A DNA stretch of 17,934 nucleotides from CAZPGL01 sp964586175 (GCA_964586175.1 CAZPGL010000041.1:1-17934), one strand, 5' to 3'; positions 6,229 to 14,437 are shown, counted from the first letter of the stretch. Numbers and translations: made by a program. The notes: generated by a model from the letters alone, not told the origin.

Positions 6229-7755
6229 TCAGCCCGGCAGGCCGAACAGCTCCAGCAGCACCTCACGGGCGATCGGCGCCGCGACCCGGCCGCCGGTCTG
6301 TTCGCCGACCTCGGGATCGGCGGCGACCAGCACGGCGAAGGCCACCGCGGCCGGCATGCCGGGATGGCCCGCGAATCCCACGATCCAGGCATGGGTGGCG
6401 TCGTCGCCGGCCGCCAGCTGGGCGGTCCCGGTCTTGGCGCCGATAACCAAGCCGTCGACGGCCAGCCGGCGCGCCGTACCTTCGACGACCACGCCGATCA
6501 TGCCCTCGCGCACCGCAGCGGCGGTGCCAGGCGCCATGGCCGTCGTCCATGTCGCCGGGGTCGCCGCCTCCACGATGCGTCCGGTGCGGTCCAGCACCTC
6601 GCCGACCAGGCGCGGCACCGGCACCGTGCCGTCGGACGCCACGGCGGCGGCGACCAGCGCCATCTGCAGCGGGGTGGCCGCCACGTCGTACTGGCCGATC
6701 GACGCCTGGGCCAGCAGCGGTGTGTTCGCCACGACAGGTACGTCGGTCGCCACGCCGTCGGGACCGGTCACCATCGACAACACCCGGCCGTAGTCGTCGG
6801 GGAACCGTGAGGTGGCGGTCGGAAGGTCGAACGGTGGTTCCTCGTTGAACCCGAAGCCCTCGGCGGTACCGACCATGCCCTCGGGACCGACCAGTTCGGC
6901 GCCGATCAGGGCGAACGCGGTGTTGCACGAGGCCCGTATGTTCTCGCGCAGCGGACCGCCGCAACTGGAGCCGCCGTAGTTGGTGATGGGCCGGTTGGTG
7001 AGCGGCGGCACGTAGGCAGCGGTGACGTCGGACAGCGGGTCGTCGAGGGTGAACCCGGCGACCTCGATGGCCGCCGCCGCCGTCACCACCTTGAACGTCG
7101 AACCGGGGGCGAAGATCTCGCCGGTAGCCCGGGCCAGCAGCGGATCGGCCGGATCGGCCAGCAGCGCGGCCCGGGCATCGGCCGCCGCCCCGGTCGCCGT
7201 GTCGGCCAGCAGGTTCGGGTCGTAGGTCGGTGAACTCCAGAGAGCCAGCACGTCGCCGCTCACCGGTTCGACGAACACGACGGCACCGACCCGGTCGCCC
7301 AACGCCTCGGCGGCGACGGCCTGCACGTCGTGACGGACGGTCATGATCACGTCGGCGGTGTCGGGGTCGGCGGCGAACAACTCGTAGAGGTCGTCGGCCC
7401 GCTGCTCGGCCGTGCGACCACCGAGGACCTCGTCGTACCGCTGCTCGAGACCGGTGTTCCCTGCGGTGAACGACACATACCCGGTGAGGTGGGCGTACAG
7501 CTCGCCGTGGGGGTATCGACGGCGGTGCTCGAACGTGCCACCCGGATCGGTGGCCTCCGACTCGGCGACCACCACTCCGTCGGCGGTGGCGATACGGCCC
7601 CGTGGAGCCCCGAAGGCGTCGACGGCCACCCGGGCGTTGCCGGGGTCGGCGACCAGCCGCTGGGCCCCGAACACCTGCACCCGGTTGAGCTGGGCGAACA
7701 GCAGGGCGTAGGCCACGAGCAGCCCGATGCCCAGACGGCCGATACGCCGGTTCAC
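6229..7755 (-). CDS. pbpA: Class B penicillin-binding protein (peptidoglycan D,D-transpeptidase PbpA)
   Basis: A transpeptidase that cross-links peptidoglycan outside the membrane and works with the neighbouring RodA glycosyltransferase. The 508-residue protein has an N-terminal signal-anchor helix (about 6-22). A dimerisation/pedestal region follows (PRGRIATADG near 51-60; GLEQRYDEVLGG near 102-113), and then the transpeptidase domain. Catalytic motifs: S219-x-x-K222 in PGSTFK, S276-C-N278 and K441-T-G443 in GAKTGTAQ. Two cysteines, C265 in GGSSCGG and C277 inside the SxN motif, lie close together near the active site and could form a disulfide outside the cell (inference). The length fits actinobacterial PbpA. 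The GTG start overlaps the rodA stop by four bases (GTGA), implying translational coupling. Confidence 0.95.
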   Translation of the reverse strand: MNRRIGRLGIGLLVAYALLFAQLNRVQVFGAQRLVADPGNARVAVDAFGAPRGRIATADGVVVAESEATDPGGTFEHRRRYPHGELYAHLTGYVSFTAGNTGLEQRYDEVLGGRTAEQRADDLYELFAADPDTADVIMTVRHDVQAVAAEALGDRVGAVVFVEPVSGDVLALWSSPTYDPNLLADTATGAAADARAALLADPADPLLARATGEIFAPGSTFKVVTAAAAIEVAGFTLDDPLSDVTAAYVPPLTNRPITNYGGSSCGGPLRENIRASCNTAFALIGAELVGPEGMVGTAEGFGFNEEPPFDLPTATSRFPDDYGRVLSMVTGPDGVATDVPVVANTPLLAQASIGQYDVAATPLQMALVAAAVASDGTVPVPRLVGEVLDRTGRIVEAATPATWTTAMAPGTAAAVREGMIGVVVEGTARRLAVDGLVIGAKTGTAQLAAGDDATHAWIVGFAGHPGMPAAVAFAVLVAADPEVGEQTGGRVAAPIAREVLLELFGLPG

Positions 7756-9101
7756 GAGGCCGCCCCGGTCGGATCGGTTTCCTGGCCGGCCGTCGCCGGT
7801 TCACCGGGGCGGTCGGGCCGGCCACCCGATGCCCGGTCGCTCAACCGCAGCAGCAGGGCGACCAGCACGTAGTTGGCGACCAGCGACGACCCGCCGTACG
7901 ACACGAACGGCAGGGTCACACCGGTCAGCGGCAGGAGCCGCACCACCCCGCCCATGATCACCAGGGCCTGGAGGCCGAACAGGGTGGTGAGCCCCACGGC
8001 CAGCAGCTTGTCGAACGGTGCGTCGGTGCGTATCGCGGTGCGCAGACCGGCACCGGCGATCAGCAGGTAGGCGCCGATGACGAGGGTCGCCCCGAGCAGG
8101 CCCAGCTCCTCGCCGATGGCGGCGAAGATGAAGTCGGTCTCGACTTCCGGGATGCGGTCGGGTTCACCGGTGCCCGGGCCGGCACCCGTCACGCCTCCGG
8201 TGGCCAGGGCCAGCGACGCCTCGACGAGCTGGTAGCCGGCCCCCGATCGCACCGACCACGGGTCCAGCCATGTCGACACCCGGGCCTCGACATGGTCGAA
8301 GGTCCGCCAGGCGGCCACTGCCCCGCCCATGAACAGACCCCCACCGACCAGCAAGTAGCCGACCCGTTCGGTCGCCACCCACAGCACCACCACGAACAGG
8401 GCGTAGTACAGCAGGCTCGACCCCAGGTCCTTCTCGGCGACGAGCACGACCATGGACATGCCCCAGGCCGCCAACACGGGTGCGAGGTCCCGGCCGGTCG
8501 GCACATCGAGGCGGCCCAGCCGGCGGGTACCGACCTGGAGCAGCTCGCGCCGCTCGACCAGGTAGGCGGCAAGGAACACGGCCAGCGCCAGTCGGGCGAA
8601 CTCGCCGGGCTGCAGGTTGACCGGGCCGAGCGACGCCCAGATGCGGGCCCCGTTGATCTCGCGGCCGACGACCGGCATCAGCGGGAGGGCCAGCAGGGCC
8701 AAACCGACCAGGCCGAACGTGTACCGGTGGGCTTCGAGGTCGCGGGGCCGTCGGACGACCACCAGGGTGCCGATGAAGGCGACGACGGCGATGCCCGTCC
8801 ACAGGGTCTGGAGGGCCGGCAGCTCGTCGGCGATTCCCGTCTCCGGGGCCAGGCGGGTCACGAACACCTGTCCCAGGCCGTTGAGGAAAACGACGAGAGG
8901 CAGCACGACCGGGTCGGCGTCGGGGGCGAACCACCGCAACGCCATGTGGGCCAGCAGCCCGAGGCCCAGCACCACCCCGACGAACGATCCGAGGTCGACG
9001 GGCATCGTCGCCGAACGCCCCAGCCCGGCCAGGGCGTAGAGGGCGGCGATCACCAGGCCGGCCACGGCGATCAGGCCCAGCTCGGTCCGGCGGCGGTGCA
9101 T
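7752..9101 (-). CDS. rodA: RodA/FtsW-family peptidoglycan glycosyltransferase
   Basis: A SEDS-family membrane enzyme that polymerises lipid II into glycan strands and pairs with the class B PBP encoded directly downstream. The 449-residue protein has many hydrophobic segments, consistent with about ten or more helices. Family signatures: GARIWASLGPVNLQPGEFARL (151-171), VAEKDLGSS with the likely catalytic aspartate D225, and IPEVETDFIFAAIGEELG (317-334). Near the C terminus, FVSYGGSSLVANY is the classic SEDS ending. The ATG at 9101 starts nine bases after the pstP stop, and the stop overlaps the pbpA GTG. Context next to pbpA, pstP and the FHA genes points to the elongation (RodA) role rather than FtsW. 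Confidence 0.95.
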   Translation of the reverse strand: MHRRRTELGLIAVAGLVIAALYALAGLGRSATMPVDLGSFVGVVLGLGLLAHMALRWFAPDADPVVLPLVVFLNGLGQVFVTRLAPETGIADELPALQTLWTGIAVVAFIGTLVVVRRPRDLEAHRYTFGLVGLALLALPLMPVVGREINGARIWASLGPVNLQPGEFARLALAVFLAAYLVERRELLQVGTRRLGRLDVPTGRDLAPVLAAWGMSMVVLVAEKDLGSSLLYYALFVVVLWVATERVGYLLVGGGLFMGGAVAAWRTFDHVEARVSTWLDPWSVRSGAGYQLVEASLALATGGVTGAGPGTGEPDRIPEVETDFIFAAIGEELGLLGATLVIGAYLLIAGAGLRTAIRTDAPFDKLLAVGLTTLFGLQALVIMGGVVRLLPLTGVTLPFVSYGGSSLVANYVLVALLLRLSDRASGGRPDRPGEPATAGQETDPTGAAS

Positions 9102-9110
9102 GAGGGCGAC

Positions 9111-10316
9111 TCAGCCGGTCGAGCGTTCGCGGAGACGTTCGACGACGGCGCGGGCCTCGTCGAGGGAGTCGACCTCGATGGCCTCGGCGACGAGGTTGCG
9201 ATCCAGCTCGCGCAGGTCGACGACCGGCGGGCCGTCGTCGTCGGCCAGCCGGGGCTCGAACCACAGCAGGCCGTCGGGCCGACCCTGGAAGACGGCCACC
9301 CGCCCGTCGTGTTCCCCGACGAACCAACCGCTGCGCGCGTAAGCCCAGACCGATCCGACCACGATCGCAACGAGGGCGAGGAGGGTGGCGAAGAACACGC
9401 CGACCCGCCAGGTGAGGACACGCCGCTCGGCGGGTCGGCGGGAGGATTCCCGGGAAGGCCGAGCGGCCCGGGCGGTGACCGCCCGCCCCTCGGTGGTGGC
9501 CGCCGGAACCGACCGGTCGACCTCGCCGGCCTCCGGCCCACCCGCCGGTGTGTCGACGTCGACGACCATGACGGTCACGTTGTCGTGGCCACCGGTGGCC
9601 ACCGCGACCTCGACGAGGGCGTTGGCGGCGTCCTGCGGATCGGGGGTCCCGGCCAGCAGGTCGGCCATGGTGGCGTCATCGACCTCGTTGACCAGTCCGT
9701 CGCTGCACAGCACGTACCGGTCGCCGGCCACCGGCACCAACTCCCAGGTGTCGACCATCACCTCGACCTCGATGCCCAGGGCCCGGGTCAGGATGTTGCG
9801 CTGCGGGTGCCGGGACGCCTCGTCGCGGGTGAGCTCACCGGCCCGCACCAGATCGCCGACCAGGCTGTGGTCGTCACTGACCTGGGTGAGGACCCCGCCG
9901 CCGAACCGGTACACCCGGCTGTCGCCCACGTTGGCCACCGCCAGGGCGGGGCCGCCGTCCTCGCCGGTCACGACGGCCAGTGCACACAACGTGGTGCCCA
10001 TGCCGTGCAGGGCCGGATCCTCGGCGGCCCGCTCGATGACCTCGCGGTTGGCGGTCGAGACGGCATCGGCCAGACCGGCCCTGGTTCGCAGCGCGGCACG
10101 GGTCCGGCGACGGCCGGCCGCTTCGAAAGCTCCCAGGATCGACGCCACCGCCACACTGGACGCCACTTCCCCACCTGAGTGTCCGCCCATGCCGTCGGCA
10201 ACGACGTAGAGGCCGTCGGTGGCACCCAGAGCGTCCTGGTTGGTGGCCCGGACGCGCCCGACGTCGGTGGCACCACCGTGCCGGCACGACACCGGGCTGG
10301 CCTCCTCGCGGGTCAC
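9111..10316 (-). CDS. pstP: PP2C-family Ser/Thr phosphatase PstP (membrane-anchored)
   Basis: A metal-dependent protein phosphatase that reverses PknB phosphorylation. The protein has 401 residues. The N-terminal PP2C domain (about 10-256) shows RATNQDA (D28), VVADGMGGHSGGE with metal ligand D41, VGDSRVYRF, LCSDGL with D206, and GGHDNVTV with D245. A variable linker is followed by one membrane helix (about 301-324) and a roughly 75-residue outer domain with no recognised motif. The layout (PP2C, linker, helix, small extracytoplasmic domain) is that of mycobacterial PstP, with a shorter outer part. The GTG start overlaps the fhaB stop as GTGA, and rodA follows after nine bases, so it is firmly within the operon. 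Confidence 0.95.
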   Translation of the reverse strand: MTREEASPVSCRHGGATDVGRVRATNQDALGATDGLYVVADGMGGHSGGEVASSVAVASILGAFEAAGRRRTRAALRTRAGLADAVSTANREVIERAAEDPALHGMGTTLCALAVVTGEDGGPALAVANVGDSRVYRFGGGVLTQVSDDHSLVGDLVRAGELTRDEASRHPQRNILTRALGIEVEVMVDTWELVPVAGDRYVLCSDGLVNEVDDATMADLLAGTPDPQDAANALVEVAVATGGHDNVTVMVVDVDTPAGGPEAGEVDRSVPAATTEGRAVTARAARPSRESSRRPAERRVLTWRVGVFFATLLALVAIVVGSVWAYARSGWFVGEHDGRVAVFQGRPDGLLWFEPRLADDDGPPVVDLRELDRNLVAEAIEVDSLDEARAVVERLRERSTG

Positions 10317-10735
10317 GCCAACTCCAGCACCGTGTCACCCACCTGGAGGCGGTCACCGTCACGCACCACCATGGGTGCCGAGACCCGCTGCCGGTTCAGG
10401 TAGGTACCGTTGGTCGAGCCCAGGTCCTCGACCACCACCTGGCCGTCGCGCCGGAACACCCGGGCATGGAGTTGCGACACGAAGTCGTCGTCGACGGTGA
10501 TGGTGCAGCCGGTGGCCCGGCCCAGCGTGATCTCGTCGCCCAGGTCGTAACGGCGTCCGGCGCCTGCGTCGGGGGCGACGACGACCAGCTGCGGCGCGGC
10601 ATCGGGCGTCTCCCGCTTCCTGGCTACCGCCCCCGGGCGGGACTCGACCCACACTGCCCGCAGGACCCGGAAGAAGAACAGGTAGCACAGGCCCAGGAAA
10701 CAGAGCCGGAGGATGGTCGAGAGCTCGGCGCTCAC
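10313..10735 (-). CDS. fhaB: FHA-domain membrane protein FhaB
   Basis: A phosphothreonine reader expected to bind phosphorylated partners at the inner membrane face; in mycobacteria its counterpart FhaB (FipA) takes part in division and wall control. The 140-residue protein has an N-terminal membrane helix (about 8-29). A linker leads to a C-terminal FHA domain (about 62-139) with all key positions: GR (72-73), S87-x-x-H90 and NG (109-110) within EDLGSTNGTYLN. Length and order agree with the actinobacterial family (about 150 residues). Its GTG start overlaps the fhaA stop by four bases, and its stop overlaps the pstP GTG in the same way. Confidence 0.94.
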   Translation of the reverse strand: MSAELSTILRLCFLGLCYLFFFRVLRAVWVESRPGAVARKRETPDAAPQLVVVAPDAGAGRRYDLGDEITLGRATGCTITVDDDFVSQLHARVFRRDGQVVVEDLGSTNGTYLNRQRVSAPMVVRDGDRLQVGDTVLELA

Positions 10736-11388
10736 GATGCGTCGAACCGCAGCACCGTGGCCCCGATCCGGATCTCGTCCCCGTCGGCGAGCCGATGTTC
10801 GGTGATCCGTCGTTCACCGACCTGGGTGCCGTTGGTGGAGCCTCGGTCGACGACCACGTGGCCGTCGCTTCGGCGGTGGATCTCGGCGTGGTGGCGGCTG
10901 GCCGCCTGGTCGGTGAGGACCACGTCGGAATCGGGGTGGCGGCCGAGGGTGGTGATCTGGTCGTCCAACGGTGTCCGAGTGCCGTCGGCGGCGACCAGCG
11001 ACCCGGCCGCACCCTCGGCGTCCTCGCGCATGGCGGCGATCACCTCGATGGTGCCGGTGCGGCGGGCGGCGTCGATGTCGAGGTCGACGGTCACCGGGCC
11101 GACGAACCGATAGCCCTCCTCGCGGGCGTGGTCGCGTACCGATTCGGCGAGCTCGCGTCGCAACGTAGAGTCGATCTCGGCGAAGCGGTTGGCGTCTGGG
11201 GTGGCCAGGTAGACGGTGAAGTGGTTGGGGGCCACGACCCGCCCGTCAACCCCTACCGACCGGTTGGCGTCGAGGACGCGGACGATCCGTCGTCCCACCT
11301 CGACTGGTCGCAGGCCGCTCTTGAACAGGCGGGCGAACACCCCTTCGACCGCTGCCTCTAGGCGGCGTTCCACCCGATGGCGCGTCAT
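10732..11388 (-). CDS. fhaA: FHA-domain protein FhaA with DUF3662 N-terminal domain (short form)
   Basis: A cytoplasmic phosphothreonine-binding adaptor; in mycobacteria FhaA binds PknB-phosphorylated MviN and controls late lipid II steps. The 218-residue protein has an N-terminal DUF3662 domain (about 1-118; RLFKSGLRPVEVGRRI and APNHFTVYL are typical) and an FHA domain (about 141-216). The FHA domain keeps GR (149-150), S164-x-x-H167 and NG (186-187) in DRGSTNGTQV. The disordered linker that makes mycobacterial FhaA about 500 residues is reduced here to about 20 residues. The ATG at 11388 stands seven bases after TAAGGT and lacks a ribosome binding site, suggesting a leaderless message. It is the first gene of the cluster and divergent from tRNA-Leu. 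Confidence 0.94.
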   Translation of the reverse strand: MTRHRVERRLEAAVEGVFARLFKSGLRPVEVGRRIVRVLDANRSVGVDGRVVAPNHFTVYLATPDANRFAEIDSTLRRELAESVRDHAREEGYRFVGPVTVDLDIDAARRTGTIEVIAAMREDAEGAAGSLVAADGTRTPLDDQITTLGRHPDSDVVLTDQAASRHHAEIHRRSDGHVVVDRGSTNGTQVGERRITEHRLADGDEIRIGATVLRFDAS

Positions 11389-11395
11389 GTTGATG

Positions 11396-11401
11396 ACCTT
11401 A
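11396..11401 (-). promoter_or_regulatory. -10 element TAAGGT of the fhaA-pbpA operon, leaderless layout
   Basis: On the minus strand TAAGGT is followed by seven bases and the fhaA ATG. It is the only upstream promoter candidate for the fhaA-fhaB-pstP-rodA-pbpA unit. A perfect inverted repeat lies 12 bases upstream of it, where a -35 or operator would be. Confidence 0.55.
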
Positions 11402-11413
11402 CCGGGTGCTGAT

Positions 11414-11427
11414 CACCGTGGACGGTG
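11414..11427. promoter_or_regulatory. Palindrome CACCGT-GG-ACGGTG in the fhaA/tRNA-Leu divergent spacer
   Basis: A perfect 6+2+6 inverted repeat covers about the -35 region of the fhaA promoter and stands about 35 bases upstream of the tRNA-Leu -10. It could be an operator for a dimeric regulator, but a GC-rich palindrome of this size can occur by chance. Confidence 0.25.
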
Positions 11428-11461
11428 CGCCCCACTGGACCGCGCGAGCATGGGAAGCCGT

Positions 11462-11467
11462 TACGCT
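11462..11467 (+). promoter_or_regulatory. -10 element TACGCT of tRNA-Leu
   Basis: TACGCT ends 14 bases before the mature tRNA 5' end. It lies across the loop and 3' arm of a small inverted repeat, GGAAGC (11453-11458) with GCTTCC (11465-11470). The same hexamer precedes tRNA-Ser(TGA). Confidence 0.4.
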
Positions 11468-11481
11468 TCCGGCCGCTACTC

Positions 11482-11546
<65 letters not shown>

Positions 11547-11568
<22 letters not shown>

Positions 11569-12632
11569 GTCGACCCTTCGGTCCCGCCGGCCGGGTCCCT
11601 CGGTTCGCAGCCGGCCAGGCCGGCGACCAGAACCATCTCCTCGACCGATGCGGGCCGCACGGTGAGGCCGGTGGCGTCGGTCGACTCCCAGGTGGCGAAC
11701 TTCTCGGCGATGCGCGACGCCGACCCGATCAACGCCCCATCGTCGATGTAGTCGTCGGGCACCGCGGCCACGGCCTCCTCCCGCCGGCCGGCGGCGAACA
11801 GTTCGGCGATGCGTTCCGCGGCTTCGGGGAACCCCCGCCGCACCATGGCGTCGCGGTGGAAGTTGTGCTCGGCGGTGCCGTAACCGCCGACCAGCATCGC
11901 CGTCTGCGGCTTGGCCCGGTCGATGGCCGCTTGGACGTCGTCGGTGAGCTCGAGCCGGGCCCCGGTCTGGATCTCCAAGGGTCCCAGGCGGGGGTCGCGC
12001 CGCGCCCGGCCGGCCGCCAGATCGTCGCGGTAGAGGTGGGCGCTGCCCGGGGTGTAACCGAGCGGGAGCCAGCCATCGGCCACCTCGGCGGTCAGCCGGG
12101 TGTTCATCGGTCCGCCGGTGGCCAGGAAGATCGGTAGATCGGGATTCATGTGCAGGATCGACGCGAGGGACTTGCCGACGCCGAGACCATCGGGTCCGTC
12201 GTAGGGCAGACGGACCACGTCGCCATCGAGGGCGACCGGCCCGTCGCGGCGGAAGACCTGCCGGACCACGTCCACGTAGTCGCGCAGCCAGGCGTTGGGG
12301 CGCTGCCACGGCTGCCCATACCAGCCTTCGACGACCTGGGGGCCGGACAGCCCGAGCCCGCACACCACCCGGCCCGGGGCGAGGGCGTCGAGGGTGCCGA
12401 ACTGCATGGCGGTCGTCGTCGGAGGCCGGGCCGCCACCTGGGCCACCGCCGAACCGAGCCGAAGATGCCGGGTACGGGCCGCCAGGTGGGCCAGCGGGGT
12501 GACGGCGTCGGCACCGTAGATCTCAGCCGTCCACACCGAGTCGAAGCCGAGGCGCTCGGCTTCGAGCACTGTGTCCCACGGGATGCGCAGCTCCCGCCCG
12601 GCCCAGAGGTCGAGCCCGAGGCCCAGCTTCAC
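11547..12632 (-). CDS. Luciferase-like (LLM) class oxidoreductase, probably F420-dependent
   Basis: A TIM-barrel oxidoreductase of the bacterial-luciferase-like superfamily. In actinobacteria such enzymes mostly use cofactor F420, and the substrate cannot be told from sequence. The 361-residue protein begins KLGLGLDLW and shows AERLGFDSVWTAEIYG (25-40), TRHLRLGSAV (54-63) and LDALAPGRVVCGLGLSG (81-97), the usual barrel landmarks, with FLATGGP and DGWLPLGY further on. It recalls the mycobacterial Rv3520c-like group, from memory only. The GTG start at 12632 comes 21 bases after the AcuI-type gene, with only a weak GGGTG upstream, so it is probably the last gene of that unit. Oddly, the stop codon and last six residues (GARGGT) lie antisense to the 3' end of tRNA-Leu. 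The final ~15 residues look non-conserved. Confidence 0.9.
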
Positions 12633-12653
12633 GGGTTCACCCGCAACACGCCA

Positions 12654-13652
12654 TCAGGCGTTCACGTCGACGACGACGCGGCCGCGAACACGCCCGGCGA
12701 TGATGTCGTCGGCGATGCGCAGCGTGTCGTCGAGGCCCACGGTCGTGGCCATCGACGCCAGCAGGTCGCGGTCGAGGTCGGTGGCCAGCCGCTCCCAGGC
12801 GAGGAGACGGCGGGGCCGGGGGACGTACACGGAGTCGATGCCCCGCAGGGTGACGCCCCGCAGGATGAACGGCGCCACCGACGACGGCAGGTCCATGCCC
12901 TGGGCGTTGCCACACGCCGCGACGCAGCCTTCGGAGGACACGGCGGCAAGCACGTTGGCCAGGGTGTGGCTGCCGACGGCGTCGACGGCACCCGCCCAGC
13001 GGGTCCGGGCGAGCGGGCGCTTCGACGGCTCGGACAACTCTGCCCGGTCGACGATGGCCGACGCCCCGAGGGCGGTCAGGTAGTCGGCTTCTTCGGGCCG
13101 CCCGGTCGACGCGTGGACCTCGTGGCCCCGGGCGGCCAGCAGGGCCACGGCGACGCTGCCGACACCACCCGAGGCACCGGTGACCAGCACCGGGCCGGCA
13201 TCCGGGGTGATGTCATGATCCTCGAGGGCCAGCACACACAACATCGCCGTGTAGCCGGCGGTGCCGACAGCCATGGCTTCGGCGGCGGTGAACGCGTCGG
13301 GTAGCGGCACGGTCCAGTCGCCGGCCACCCGGGCCTTCTGGGCCAGGCCGCCCCAGGTCTCCTCGCCGAGACCCCACCCGTTGACGACCACCCGGTCGCC
13401 GACGGCCACGTCGGGATGCCCGGAGGCGGTGACGGTGCCGGCCAGGTCGATGCCGGGCACCATGGGCCACGACCGCACTACCGGCAGGGTGCCGGTGATG
13501 GCCAGGCCGTCCTTGTAGTTGACGGTGGAGTGCTCGACGTCGACGGCCACCGGACCAGCCAGCTCCAGGCCGTCGAGGGCCGCCTCGTCGAGGTCGGTGA
13601 CGGCCGCCGAGAGGCCGTCGTCGTTCTTGTCGAGCAGTACGGCGCGGAACAC
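12654..13652 (-). CDS. acuI: AcuI/YhdH-type NADPH-dependent quinone oxidoreductase-like enzyme
   Basis: A medium-chain dehydrogenase/reductase of the acryloyl-CoA reductase (AcuI/YhdH) branch, expected to reduce acryloyl-CoA to propionyl-CoA with NADPH. The 332-residue protein is of the family's usual length. Seen: the opening FRAVLLDKND; STVNYKDGLA (42-51), a signature of this branch; PMVPGIDLAGTV; GTAGYTAMLC; the nucleotide-binding GASGGVGSVAV (159-169); GCVAACGNAQG; and the final RGRVVVDVN. The GTG at 13652 is chosen because AGGAG lies eight bases upstream and it gives the family N terminus; the frame is open to 14225 but that part is a shadow of the hydrolase gene. It sits 47 bases after the hydrolase gene and 21 before the LLM gene. 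The true substrate could be another reactive enoyl compound. Confidence 0.9.
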   Translation of the reverse strand: MFRAVLLDKNDDGLSAAVTDLDEAALDGLELAGPVAVDVEHSTVNYKDGLAITGTLPVVRSWPMVPGIDLAGTVTASGHPDVAVGDRVVVNGWGLGEETWGGLAQKARVAGDWTVPLPDAFTAAEAMAVGTAGYTAMLCVLALEDHDITPDAGPVLVTGASGGVGSVAVALLAARGHEVHASTGRPEEADYLTALGASAIVDRAELSEPSKRPLARTRWAGAVDAVGSHTLANVLAAVSSEGCVAACGNAQGMDLPSSVAPFILRGVTLRGIDSVYVPRPRRLLAWERLATDLDRDLLASMATTVGLDDTLRIADDIIAGRVRGRVVVDVNA

Positions 13653-13699
13653 GTTGGTCGCTCCTGGGTCAGAGGGTCGGTCGACGGGGGTCCGGGCGC

Positions 13700-14431
13700 T
13701 CAGCGGCCGAACATGGCCAGCCACTGCTCCTCGGAGCGGGGCATGAACACGAAGTTGGTGGCCCGGGTGTGGCCCATCGACGCCGACGGGTCCGGCGAGT
13801 AGTGGTGGCCGGGGAACAGCACGGCGTCGTCGGGGACCTTGGACAGGCGATGGGTGAGGCTGTGGTACAGCGCCGACGGATCGCCGCCCGGCAGGTCGGT
13901 GCGGCCGCATCCCTCGAGGAACAGGGTGTCGCCGGCGACGAGGCGACCGTCGACGAGGAAGCACTGGCTGCCCGGGGTGTGCCCCGGAGTGTGGATGAGC
14001 TCGATGTCGACGGCGCCGACCGACACGATGTCGCCGCTGGCGTGTTCGACGACGTCTCCCGGTTCGACCCCGGTGACCTCGCGGATCAGCCCGGCCTCCT
14101 CGCGTTGGGCGTGGATGGGCACCGAGGCCGCTTCGAGCAGCTCTCTGGCCCCCGCGATGTCGTACCCCATCATGGAACCGCCCACATGGTCCTGATGGTG
14201 GTGGGTGGCCAGGGCACCGACGCACCGCATGTCGTCGGCGTCGAGAACGGTGAGGATGCCGGCCACGTCGTAGGCCGGGTCGACGACCACCGCTTCGCCG
14301 GTCTCCCGGTCGCCGATGAGGTACACGTAGTTGACCATCTGGCGGGCCAGCGGGTTGTCGGTGGCGAAGTCACGCCCCGACAGCAGTTGGCGGAAGTACA
14401 GGCGGTCATCGGTCGTGGGCGCTTCGTTCAT
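13700..14431 (-). CDS. Metallo-beta-lactamase-fold hydrolase (glyoxalase II / persulfide dioxygenase-like)
   Basis: A metal-dependent hydrolase or dioxygenase, 243 residues. Seen: ATHHHQDHVGG with metal ligands H77, H79, D81 and H82; HTPGHTPGS with H151; VAGDTLF with D168; GCGRTDLPGGD (174-184), a stretch shared by glyoxalase II-like and ETHE1-like proteins; and FPGHHY with H209. Which reaction it performs (thioester hydrolysis of a mycothiol or CoA conjugate, or persulfide oxidation) cannot be decided. Linkage with an acryloyl-CoA-reductase-like enzyme suggests handling of reactive thiol adducts. The ATG at 14431 lies six bases after TACGAT, so a leaderless start is likely, and it is the first gene of the three-gene unit. 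It follows larC by 42 bases on the same strand. Confidence 0.88.
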   Translation of the reverse strand: MNEAPTTDDRLYFRQLLSGRDFATDNPLARQMVNYVYLIGDRETGEAVVVDPAYDVAGILTVLDADDMRCVGALATHHHQDHVGGSMMGYDIAGARELLEAASVPIHAQREEAGLIREVTGVEPGDVVEHASGDIVSVGAVDIELIHTPGHTPGSQCFLVDGRLVAGDTLFLEGCGRTDLPGGDPSALYHSLTHRLSKVPDDAVLFPGHHYSPDPSASMGHTRATNFVFMPRSEEQWLAMFGR

Positions 14432-14437
14432 GGGCGC

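Noticed and set aside
8292..10178. 628-codon plus-strand open frame antisense to rodA and pstP
   Set aside because: Low-complexity Gln/His/Gly/Asp-rich translation typical of antisense frames; rodA and pstP are certain.
12150..13304. 384-codon plus-strand open frame antisense to the LLM and AcuI-type genes
   Set aside because: Gly/Gln/Val-rich shadow composition and no recognisable domain.
13653..14225. 5' extension of the AcuI-type gene
   Set aside because: It is a shadow of the metallo-hydrolase gene; AGGAG and the family N terminus fix the GTG at 13652.
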